Below, piece after piece: positions 25,709 through 33,612 of a stretch of DNA of 46,239 nucleotides. The stretch is from assembly GCF_010692395.1 (NCBI RefSeq), contig NZ_JAAHHS010000029.1, positions 1,621 to 47,859 of the forward strand. Reading direction: 5' to 3'. Both the position numbers and the translations under genes were made by a program. Each line of letters begins with the position of its first letter. Position 1 is the first letter of the stretch. The stretch is from Moorena sp. SIO3H5 (lineage in GTDB: Bacteria; Cyanobacteriota; Cyanobacteriia; Cyanobacteriales; Coleofasciculaceae). Below the pieces are notes generated by a model, which was not told the DNA's origin, searched no databases, and saw only the letters and a list, made by a program, of their open reading frames with translations.

Positions 25709-26293
25709 ATGTCATTAGTTAACTCGACAATGTTGTCCTTAGGTACCAAAGCACCAGAGTTTCAGTTACCGGATGCAGTGTCTGGCGAGACGATTTCCTT
25801 AGAGACCTTTGCGGGTAAACAGGGGTTACTGGTCATGTTTATCTGCCGCCATTGTCCTTTTGTTAAACATATACAGGGAGAATTGGCTAAGTTAGGGAAA
25901 GACTATGCCGATGCTAATCTCGGTATGGTGGCGATTAGCGCTAATGATGCCGATAATTACCCCGATGATGCTCCCGATAAACTTAAGGAAATGGCTCAGG
26001 AGCTGGGATTCACTTTTCCCTTCTGTTATGATCAGACTCAGGAAACCGCTCAGGTGTATACAGCTGCTTGTACCCCAGATTTTTTCCTATTCGATGCTAA
26101 CCAAGAGCTAGTTTACCGAGGTCAATTGGATGATAGTCGTCCTAGTAATGGTATACCAGTTACCGGTAAAGATTTACGAGCAGCTATTGATGCGGTGCTA
26201 GGGTCGCAACCGGTGAATTCTGATCAAAAGCCTAGTATTGGTTGCAATATTAAGTGGAAGCCGGGGAATGAACCAGCTTATTTTGGTGTTTGA
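25709..26293 (+). CDS. thioredoxin-like/AhpC-TSA family redoxin
   Basis: The 194-residue thioredoxin-fold protein has the opening APEFQLPDAVSGETISL, and a CRHCPF motif (a CxxC dithiol) in place of the peroxiredoxin PxxxTxxC. YTAACTPDFFLFDANQELVYRGQLDD is the cis-Pro region typical of cyanobacterial thioredoxin-family proteins. It probably reduces peroxides or disulfides in the cytoplasm, as no signal peptide is seen. The TTAGGAG ribosome-binding site is well placed before the ATG. It lies next to an HxlR regulator and a quinone reductase/GST pair, which supports a redox-stress role. Confidence 0.88.
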   Translation: MSLVNSTMLSLGTKAPEFQLPDAVSGETISLETFAGKQGLLVMFICRHCPFVKHIQGELAKLGKDYADANLGMVAISANDADNYPDDAPDKLKEMAQELGFTFPFCYDQTQETAQVYTAACTPDFFLFDANQELVYRGQLDDSRPSNGIPVTGKDLRAAIDAVLGSQPVNSDQKPSIGCNIKWKPGNEPAYFGV

Positions 26294-26301
26294 GATGTTG
26301 T

Positions 26302-26493
26302 TGAATTGAGAATGCAGAATTAAGAATGCAGAATGTAGAATTAAGAAGGTAGAATTAAGAAGGTAGAATTAAGAAGGTAGAAGGTACAATTATTAATTTT
26401 AAATTCTCAATTATTAATTTTAAATTCTCAATTATTAATTTTAAATTCTCAATTCGCAAGTTCTTAATTCTTAATTCTTAATTCTTAATTATA
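26302..26493. repeat. AT-rich tandem repeats between convergent genes
   Basis: Three kinds of short units: AGAATTAAGAAGGT (26335-26385), ATTATTAATTTTAAATTCTCA (three copies, 26389-26452), and TTCTTAA (four copies, 26461-26490). They fill the gap between the redoxin and hxlR genes. The complementarity of AATTAAGAA and TTCTTAATT could let the region fold as a long imperfect hairpin. Confidence 0.75.
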
Positions 26494-26523
26494 ATCCTCA
26501 CCGAACTGAGAACTGCTAAAAGA

Positions 26524-26889
26524 TTAGATATTATATTCCTCTGCCCATTTCTTTAGCTCCTCCAGAAATCTCAGAGCTGTTCGACCAAAATCTGTGATCT
26601 CATAGGCCACAGCAATGGGCTTGGTACTGATGACATTACGGTTGACTAAGCCCGTATCCTCCATTTCTCTTAGCCGCTGGGTCACCATTTTTTTGCTAGC
26701 TCCCCCGATCTGGCGCGCTAGATCGTTGAAGCGCATCGGGCCATCCTTGAGATGCCAAAGAATCGATCCTTTCCATTTGCCACCCAAAATCCTCATTCCA
26801 CGCTCGATTGGACAGGGGCTGAGACAGGGGTCAATGGCGGTTTTGATGTCGATGTCACTATCAGTTTCGATGTCGATTACTGAACTCAT
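26524..26889 (-). CDS. HxlR-family transcriptional regulator
   Basis: The 121-residue winged-helix regulator is the usual HxlR size. It has CPIERGMRILGGKWKGSILWHLKDGPMRFNDL and the recognition region KKMVTQRLREMEDTGLVNR. Cys22 and Cys26 precede the conserved core. In HxlR/YodB-type regulators an N-terminal Cys senses quinones, diamide or aldehydes. It is divergent from the mdaB-gst pair with an inverted repeat between them, the usual arrangement for a regulator controlling itself and its neighbour. Confidence 0.92.
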   Translation of the reverse strand: MSSVIDIETDSDIDIKTAIDPCLSPCPIERGMRILGGKWKGSILWHLKDGPMRFNDLARQIGGASKKMVTQRLREMEDTGLVNRNVISTKPIAVAYEITDFGRTALRFLEELKKWAEEYNI

Positions 26890-26901
26890 TTTTTATACCT
26901 G

Positions 26902-26934
26902 GTTACTAAACGTATACTAGTTGACTATAGTAAC
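26902..26934. promoter_or_regulatory. candidate HxlR operator
   Basis: GTTACT (26902-26907) and AGTAAC (26929-26934) form an inverted repeat with a 21-bp centre that itself contains TATACTAG/CTATAG. It lies 13 bp from the hxlR start and 61 bp from the mdaB start, inside the only divergent promoter gap. Confidence 0.5.
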
Positions 26935-26994
26935 TTTGATTTTTACTATGAAGCAATAACTGTACACATTATCTGATGGGGGGAAGTAATAGTG

Positions 26995-27612
26995 ATGAAA
27001 ACTTTGCTTTTGATTTTGGGCAAAGAAACTAAAGAGTTCGCTAAAGGCCGCTACAATCAAGGTCTTTTCGAGATAGCAGTGGATATATTGAAAGATCAAT
27101 ACGAGCTACTGACCACTGTTGTGGAACACGGCTACAACATCCCAGAGGAGATTGGGAAATTCAAGCAAGCTGATGCGGTCATCTTTCAGTACCCAGTGTA
27201 CTGGTTCATGATGCCGTCAAGTTTAAAGCGTTACATAGACGATGTCTACGCTTATGGTGAATTCTTCGGGCACAGTAATGGCTCATACGGATCGGGTGGC
27301 CTGATGAATGGCAAGAAATTCATGCTATCCACTACATGGAATGCGCCCGCCGACGTCTTTAACAATCCCAATAGTTTTTTTGAAGGACTCTCACTAGAAG
27401 AGGTGCTGCTACCCATGCGTAAGAGTCATGAGTTTTGTGGCTTCAAGGAATTGCCCCATTTCGCCTGCTACAACGTCATCAAAAATCCAGAATTTGAGGC
27501 TGACCGAGACCGATACATCAGTCACCTAAAGATGGTGTTTCTTGACTCCGCCCATGATTTAGGTGTTGAACTAGCAGAGCCTCTGTCTGCTCCGTGCTCC
27601 AAAACTCATTAA
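26995..27612 (+). CDS. mdaB: MdaB-like NAD(P)H quinone oxidoreductase, flavodoxin fold
   Basis: The 205-residue protein begins MKTLLLILGKETKEF. It contains ADAVIFQYPVYWFMMPSSLKRYIDDV, the flavodoxin-like FMN/FAD-binding loop of MdaB/NQO-type enzymes, and the GSGGLMNGKKFMLSTTWNAP segment. These enzymes reduce quinones by two electrons and so avoid radicals. ATG 26995 is preferred over GTG 26992 because GGGGGGAAG (26978-26986) is spaced correctly. It is the first gene of a pair with a GST (39-bp gap) and divergent from hxlR. Confidence 0.88.
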   Translation: MKTLLLILGKETKEFAKGRYNQGLFEIAVDILKDQYELLTTVVEHGYNIPEEIGKFKQADAVIFQYPVYWFMMPSSLKRYIDDVYAYGEFFGHSNGSYGSGGLMNGKKFMLSTTWNAPADVFNNPNSFFEGLSLEEVLLPMRKSHEFCGFKELPHFACYNVIKNPEFEADRDRYISHLKMVFLDSAHDLGVELAEPLSAPCSKTH

Positions 27613-27651
27613 AACTAACTGAAGCGTCAATATCTCATCTAAAGAAAAATC

Positions 27652-28371
27652 ATGACAAAACAAGCTGAAATTCATCTCTACACTGCATCGACTATGAACG
27701 GATGGAAGCCGCTGATCTTTCTTGAAGAAGCAGAAGTGGACTATGAGATGACCTATATTGACTTTTCCAAAAAAGAACAAAAGTCAGACTGGTACAAATC
27801 TCTTAACCCTAACGGGCGTATCCCGACTATCGTTGATCGTGGTAATGACGATTTTGTGGTTTTTGAGTCGGGTGCAATTCTTTGGTATCTAGCTCAGAAA
27901 TATGGGAAGTTCCTTCCCGAGGCAGAAAAAGCCCGATCCCAAGCACTTCAGTGGCTGATGTTTCAGATGAGTGGCATTGGACCGATGATGGGTCAGGCGA
28001 TGTACTTCCAGCGGATTGCAGAACCTCAAGGGCATCGTGATGAATTTGCCATCAAGCGCTATGGGTCAGAATCACGCAGGCTGCTGGAAGTATTGGATCA
28101 GCAGCTTGAAGGGAAAAGTTATATCCTTGGTAATGACTTCACTATTGTAGATATGGCTACTTATCCTTGGGCACGAGCTTATTATTGGGCGAAAGTATCG
28201 GTGGATGGGCTGAATAACCTTCAAGGCTGGTTTGACCGTATTGATACCCGACCTGCAACTCAACGTGCACTAGAGATCCCCAAACCCTTTCCTGCCTTTT
28301 TTGGAAAAGGGGATGTAGCTGCGGCAGAAGCTGCTAATTCTGCACGTTTTAAAAATGATATTAAACCATAA
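27652..28371 (+). CDS. glutathione S-transferase
   Basis: The 239-residue protein has an N-terminal thioredoxin-fold domain with LYTASTMNGWKPLIFLEEA, NPNGRIPTIVD (cis-Pro) and FESGAILWYLAQKYG (the ES glutathione-binding pair). The helical C-terminal domain ends with GNDFTIVDMATYPWARAYYW (the N-capping/hydrophobic staple region). It resembles YfcG/YghU-type disulfide reductases, with TMNG at the active-site loop. It lies immediately downstream of mdaB, so the pair probably detoxifies quinones or electrophiles under HxlR control. Confidence 0.92.
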   Translation: MTKQAEIHLYTASTMNGWKPLIFLEEAEVDYEMTYIDFSKKEQKSDWYKSLNPNGRIPTIVDRGNDDFVVFESGAILWYLAQKYGKFLPEAEKARSQALQWLMFQMSGIGPMMGQAMYFQRIAEPQGHRDEFAIKRYGSESRRLLEVLDQQLEGKSYILGNDFTIVDMATYPWARAYYWAKVSVDGLNNLQGWFDRIDTRPATQRALEIPKPFPAFFGKGDVAAAEAANSARFKNDIKP

Positions 28372-28958
28372 GCCATGGATGATGGAAACAAAAATTAACA
28401 CTCGGGGAAATAAAAATGTGATAAAATCCTAGTCGTTGATCAGGGAAGATTGGGCAAAGCAAAATTTTTGTCCAAGGTTTTTGTTTGCCAAAAATGTTGG
28501 TCAAAAATAAGCACATCCCTTGATTTGATCCAATAAAAGGCTATCTATAACCTTTTTGACTGTTTACAGTTAACTGTTAGCCGTTAACTATTGATTGCCC
28601 CGGGATCTTAATTTTAGGGTTAGATATAGAGGATTATTAAGGGATAAATTCTGTCAAAATCCTGAAGATTTGGGGAAAATTCAGCTCCTATCCTCTTGAG
28701 ATCTGACCCCCTCAGTCTAAATCGAGCAATGTTACAGCTGTGCCGATCTTCCGGTGGTACGGTCGGGAGCAACTGTTGACAGTTAACGGTTCACACTGAA
28801 CAGTGAACCAAACTATACACCTTATATCTTCTGTGATTAACACTGAAAAGTCAACCAAACTTTACAGGTTACATCTTCAGGTGCGCTCTTACCATTAAGA
28901 ATTTAATTCTTAATAGTAAGAGCGCACCTAATTAACGTCTTATTAACACGAAAAACCA
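28372..28958. other. duplicated upstream region of mscS copy 1
   Basis: No gene. From about 28405 it matches about 31003-31650 in order (ATAAAATCCTAGTCG, AGGGAAGATTGG, CCAATAAAAGGCTATCTATA, TACAGTTAACTGT), so the channel's upstream region was duplicated with the gene. It differs by the palindrome at 28879-28929. Confidence 0.7.
28879..28929. repeat. 51-bp near-perfect palindrome inserted before mscS copy 1
   Basis: AGGTGCGCTCTTAC (28879-28892) pairs with GTAAGAGCGCACCT (28916-28929), and ATTAAGAATT pairs with AATTCTTAAT inside, with one C/A mismatch. The corresponding site in copy 2 (near 31623) reads straight from CTTC into ATTAACG, so the palindrome is an insertion of about 52 bp. Confidence 0.88.
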
Positions 28959-30761
28959 ATGATTCGTTACCGACAAAAGAAAATTAGCATTTTGTTTGGC
29001 AGTCTCTTAATCGTTGGGGCATGGTGGTTACCTGTCCAAGCTCAACAGAGCACTAATTCACCCAATGAGCAAGAAGCGGTTACGACTGAAGATTCAACTA
29101 TTCCGAAAGCGGTTACAACTGCAGATCCAACTATTCCGATTGAGGAGCTAGAGCTATTGCTCAAGCCATTCACTAAGGATGAGCTGGATGGTGAAGCTCA
29201 GGGGTGGATGTCCTTGCTTCAAACTAAAGTTAAAGAACTCAGCGATGCGGAAATTGCTGTCAAGCGCAAAAATCGAGAGCTTCAAAAAACTAAGGAAGCT
29301 GTTGATGCCCTAGAAGATGCCAAAAAGGCTCTTGAGGAAGGGACTGAGCCATCCCCATCAGGTGGCGTAAAAGCTAAAGAGGCGGCTTCTGAAGCACAGG
29401 AAGCTCTCGAAAAAGCTCAGGAGTCAGTAAAAGAAGCGGTCAAACAAGGAGAAAAGACCGAGCAGGATAAAACCTCGCAAGGGGCGATTGATCAAGCAGT
29501 TGAAGGTACTCAACAGCAGAAAGATAAAGCCAAAACCTCAAGCTCAGAAGAGGAAGTTGCTAAGGTTCAAGAGCAGATCGGGACAATTAGCAACAAAGCG
29601 GTTACGGATGAACAAGAGCAGAAAAAGACTGAACAGGGACTGGAAAAAGCCCAAGAAAACATAGAAGAAGCGGTCGATGCGAAGGCCGAAGTTAAAAAGC
29701 AAGTACTGCTTAACATGACCAGACTGCGGGAGGAACGCACTGCTTTGAGCGATCGCTTTGAGGTGGTACTTCAAGAGCTGGAACTCAAAGGCGGTGATGT
29801 CGAGTCTTACAAAAAATACATGGATGCCATCAGTGGGATTAAGGTAGACGTAAGCGACACTCAAGGAACCTGGATTACCATCGTCGGCTGGCTCCAGTCT
29901 AAAGAAGGAGGTCTGCGCTGGGCGAATAACATTGGCAAATGTATAGGAATCGTTGCTGGTTTTAGCATCCTCTCGGTGATCTTAGGGAAAATCCTTGAGA
30001 AATCGTTGTGGATGTTCCCGAATATGTCAGTGATGCTGGGTCAGTTCTTGGTTACTCTAACCCGCCAAGGATTAATTGTGGTAGGTATTATGTTAGGGAT
30101 TACTGCCCTAGAGATCAGTATTGGTCCACTGATGGCTATGATTGGAGCTGCTGGTTTTGTGGTAGCCTTTGCGTTCCAAAGTACCCTCGGTAACTTTGCT
30201 AATGGCTTAATGATCTTGGTCTATAAACCTTTCGACGTGGGGGATAAGATTGAAGTAGCTGGGGTAAAAGGTACGGTGAAGGATGTCAACTTAGTTTGCA
30301 CCACCATCAATACTTTGGAAAATAAAATCGTTATCTTGCCAAACAACTCAGTCTGGGGTAACGTTATTACGAACGAAAGCAGTAGCCCCGTCCGCGCTAT
30401 GTTTCTCTCGATCAGGATCAGCTACCGCAATAGTATTCCTCAAGCGATCCAAGTTCTTAAGGATATTGCCAAGTCTCATCCTCTAGTATTGGAAGACCCT
30501 GGACCTTGGATTGATACCGGTGAATTGGCTGAATATGCTGTTAAGATTTGGTTTTTGGCATATACGAAGAAAGAGGATTACTGGAGTGCCTATTGTGACA
30601 TCAGCCGAATTATAAAAGAAAGATTTGAACAAGAGGGAATTGTGATCCCACTGCCGAGGCAGGAAATATACATCAGCGAAGCAATGGCGTTGGAAAAGGG
30701 CAGTATGGCAAAAAGGCTTAAAGACAATGACCTTCCCCTAGAAGAAGTGATGCCCAGATAG
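28959..30761 (+). CDS. MscS-family mechanosensitive channel, copy 1
   Basis: The 600-residue protein has a signal peptide (SILFGSLLIVGAWWLPVQA, cleavage near 28). A long Ala/Glu/Lys-rich region, probably coiled coil, follows (about 48-290). Membrane helices start near 325, and the MscS core has the pore helix AAGFVVAFAFQSTLGNFANG (about 396-415) followed by the diagnostic KPFDVGDKIEVAGVKGTV beta-domain. MscS channels open on membrane tension and release solutes during hypo-osmotic shock. The coiled region is presumably periplasmic (inference). The adjacent copy 2 is highly similar, the two forming a tandem duplication. A palindrome 29 bp before the start codon could affect translation. Confidence 0.9.
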   Translation: MIRYRQKKISILFGSLLIVGAWWLPVQAQQSTNSPNEQEAVTTEDSTIPKAVTTADPTIPIEELELLLKPFTKDELDGEAQGWMSLLQTKVKELSDAEIAVKRKNRELQKTKEAVDALEDAKKALEEGTEPSPSGGVKAKEAASEAQEALEKAQESVKEAVKQGEKTEQDKTSQGAIDQAVEGTQQQKDKAKTSSSEEEVAKVQEQIGTISNKAVTDEQEQKKTEQGLEKAQENIEEAVDAKAEVKKQVLLNMTRLREERTALSDRFEVVLQELELKGGDVESYKKYMDAISGIKVDVSDTQGTWITIVGWLQSKEGGLRWANNIGKCIGIVAGFSILSVILGKILEKSLWMFPNMSVMLGQFLVTLTRQGLIVVGIMLGITALEISIGPLMAMIGAAGFVVAFAFQSTLGNFANGLMILVYKPFDVGDKIEVAGVKGTVKDVNLVCTTINTLENKIVILPNNSVWGNVITNESSSPVRAMFLSIRISYRNSIPQAIQVLKDIAKSHPLVLEDPGPWIDTGELAEYAVKIWFLAYTKKEDYWSAYCDISRIIKERFEQEGIVIPLPRQEIYISEAMALEKGSMAKRLKDNDLPLEEVMPR

Positions 30762-31651
30762 CAACTCCTTGCGCTCCATAACTCTCTCCCCAAGGGTTAA
30801 ACCACACATTCCGCCGATTAATTTGTAGTATGCAAAGTAGTACGCTAATCCTGTGTACCTTGGGGATTTTTTACATATGAATATTTAATTATATAATTAT
30901 ATATATTTTATAGGCTACACATAAATCTTGATAATTACTTAGTACACGGTGAAGTGCGGAATATTGGTTAAAGGATGCTCTAATTAGCAGCCAGGTAAAT
31001 AAAGATATGATAAAATCCTAGTCGGTGCTCAGGGAAGATTGGCCAAAATTTTTGTCCAAGATGTAAGTTGGATGAAAAATTTTGGTAAAAAATAAGCATA
31101 TCCCTTGATTTGAGCCAATAAAAGGCTATCTATACATTGTTGAATATTTACAGTTAACTGTAAATTTTTCACTATTTACAGGTGCATCTTAACTTTGTAA
31201 ATCTATAACTCAAGAAACTGGAGAAGTGTTTTAGCCTTCAATGGTCGTATTTTTCCAAAAGCGGTGCAGCGAGGTAGCACGGTCTTGGGGAGCCAGCGCG
31301 GTCATGGGGGGAACCCCCACTCGCGGTCTGCCGTAGTTTCCCCCATTCGCGCTTGGGATCAAGACAGTGAGATGCAGCCACTATTGACTGCCCCCGGCTC
31401 TTCATTTCTTGGTTAGATACAGAGAATTAGAAAGGGATAAATTCTGTTAAAATCCCCAATATTTGCGGAAAATTCAGATCCGCTCCTCTGGTGCTCTACC
31501 CCCCTCAGTCTAAATCGAGCATGGAACAGCCCTGCCGATCTTCGGGGGGTAATGGGGGGAGCAACGGTTCACAGTCAACGGTTAACACTGAACAGTGAAC
31601 CAAACTCTACACGTTACCTCTTCATTAACGTCTTATCAACACGAAAAACTA
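30762..31651. other. intergenic between the mscS copies
   Basis: No gene. It contains an AT-only tract (30874-30913), the second copy of the mscS upstream region (from about 31003), and a dispersed repeat of the AGCGCGGTCATGGGGG/CCGTAGTTTCCCCC type (31262-31370) that copy 1 lacks. Confidence 0.6.
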
Positions 31652-33415
31652 ATGATTCGTTACCGACAAAAGAAAATTAGCATTTTGTTTGGCAGTCTCT
31701 TAATCGTTGGGGCATGGTGGTTACCTGTCCAAGCTCAACAAAGCACTAATGCACCTAATCAGAAAGCAGTTACAACTGCAGATCCAACTATTCCGATTGA
31801 GGAGCTAGAGCTATTGCTCAAGCCATTGACTAAGGATGAGCTAGAGGGTGAAGCTCAGGGCTGGATGTTCTTGCTTAAAACTAAAGTTAAAGAACTCAGC
31901 GATGCGGAAATTGCTGTCAAGCGCAAAAATCGAGAGCTTAAACAATCTCAGGAAGCTGTTGATGCCCTAGAAGATGCCAAAGAGGCTCTTGAGGAAGCCC
32001 AAGACACTAAAGAAAAAATAGAGACTGAGCCATCGCCATCAGCTTCCGTTGAAGCTAATGACGCGGCTTCTGAAGCACAGGAAGCTCTCGAAAAAGCTCA
32101 GGAGTCAGTAGAAGAAGCGGTCAAAGAAGAAGAAAAGACCCAGCAGAATAAAACCTTGCAAGGGGCGATTGATCAAGCAGTTGAAAGTACGGAAGAGGAT
32201 AAAAATAAAGCCAAAACCTCAGACGAGGAAGTTGCTAAGGTTCAAGAGCAGATCGGGACAATTAGCAACAAAGTGGTTACGGATGAACAACAGCAGAAAA
32301 AGACTGAACTCGGACTTGACAAAGCTCAAGAAAAGATAGAAGAAGCGGTCGAGGCCAAGACCGAAGTTAAAAAGCAAGTACTGGTCAACATCACCAAACT
32401 GCGGGATGAACGCACTGCTTTGAGCGATCGCTTTGAGGTGGTACTTGAAGAGCTGGACACTAAAGGTGGTGATGTCGAGTTGTACAAAAAATACGTCAAT
32501 GCCATCAGTGGGATTAAGGTTGACGTAACTGACACTCAAGGAACCTGGATTACCATTGTTGGCTGGCTCCAGTCTAAAGAAGGAGGTCTGCGCTGGGCGA
32601 ATAACATTGCCAAATGTATAGGAATTATTGCTGGCTTTAGCATCCTCTCGGTGATATTAAGTACACTCCTCAAGAAATCTTTGGGAATGTTCCCAAATAT
32701 CTCAGTTATGCTGGGTCAGTTCTTGGTTACTATCACCCGCCAAGGATTATTTGTGGTGGGTATTATGTTAGGGATTACTGCCCTAGAGGTCAGTATTGGT
32801 CCACTGATAGCTATGATTGGAGCTGCTGGTTTTGTGGTAGCCTTTGCGTTCCAAAGTACCCTTGGTAATTTTGCCAATGGGTTAATGATTTTGCTCTATA
32901 AACCTTTCGACGTGGGGGATATTATTGAAGTCGCTGGGGTAAAAGGTACGGTGAAGGATGTCAACTTAGTTTGCACCACCATCAATACTTTGGAAAATAA
33001 AATCATTATCGTGCCAAACAACTCAGTCTGGGGTAACGTTATTACGAACGAAACCAGTAGCCCTGTCCGCGCTATGTTTCTCTCGATCAGGATCAGCTAC
33101 GGCAATAGTATTACTCAAGCGATCCAAGTTCTTAAGGATATTGCCAACTCTCATCCTTTAGTATTGGAAGACCCTGGACCTTGGATTGATACCGGTGAAT
33201 TGGCTGAATATGCTGTTAAAATTTGGTTTGTGGCATATACGAAGAAAGAGGATTACTGGACTGCCTATTGTGACATCAGCCGAATTATAAAAGAAAGATT
33301 TGAACAAGAGGGAATTGTGATCCCATTGCCGAGGCAGGAAATATACATCAGCGAAGCAATGGCGTTGGAAGAGGGCAGTATGGCAAAAAGGTTTAAAGGC
33401 ATGACGTTATCTTAG
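31652..33415 (+). CDS. MscS-family mechanosensitive channel, copy 2
   Basis: ATG 31652 (MIRYRQKKISILFG) matches the start of copy 1. An upstream in-frame start at 31595 would translate the untranslated region and is rejected. The 587-residue protein has the same signal peptide, coiled-coil region, membrane helices and MscS core (KPFDVGDIIEVAGVKGTV) as copy 1. It differs by several in-frame indels, all in the Glu/Lys-rich region, and a short divergent C-terminus (RFKGMTLS) where copy 1 continues LKDNDLPLEEVMPR. The later bases (…ttagaagaagtcatgccaaaatag) still match copy 1's end, so a small frameshift has moved the stop upstream. Confidence 0.9.
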   Translation: MIRYRQKKISILFGSLLIVGAWWLPVQAQQSTNAPNQKAVTTADPTIPIEELELLLKPLTKDELEGEAQGWMFLLKTKVKELSDAEIAVKRKNRELKQSQEAVDALEDAKEALEEAQDTKEKIETEPSPSASVEANDAASEAQEALEKAQESVEEAVKEEEKTQQNKTLQGAIDQAVESTEEDKNKAKTSDEEVAKVQEQIGTISNKVVTDEQQQKKTELGLDKAQEKIEEAVEAKTEVKKQVLVNITKLRDERTALSDRFEVVLEELDTKGGDVELYKKYVNAISGIKVDVTDTQGTWITIVGWLQSKEGGLRWANNIAKCIGIIAGFSILSVILSTLLKKSLGMFPNISVMLGQFLVTITRQGLFVVGIMLGITALEVSIGPLIAMIGAAGFVVAFAFQSTLGNFANGLMILLYKPFDVGDIIEVAGVKGTVKDVNLVCTTINTLENKIIIVPNNSVWGNVITNETSSPVRAMFLSIRISYGNSITQAIQVLKDIANSHPLVLEDPGPWIDTGELAEYAVKIWFVAYTKKEDYWTAYCDISRIIKERFEQEGIVIPLPRQEIYISEAMALEEGSMAKRFKGMTLS

Positions 33416-33612
33416 AAGAAGTCATGCCAAAATAAGCAACTGCAAAGCTTCATAGCGGTCTCTCCAAGGGTCAGACAGCTTGAATTTCTAGAATCTTCTG
33501 TAGAATGCGATCGCTCTCAACTGAATCCCAAATCCTGGTGAAATCAAGTCCGGTGAGCGCCTATCTGTGACTTGCTGCCGCCCAGAGGACTTGATCTTAA
33601 ACTTGATATTAA

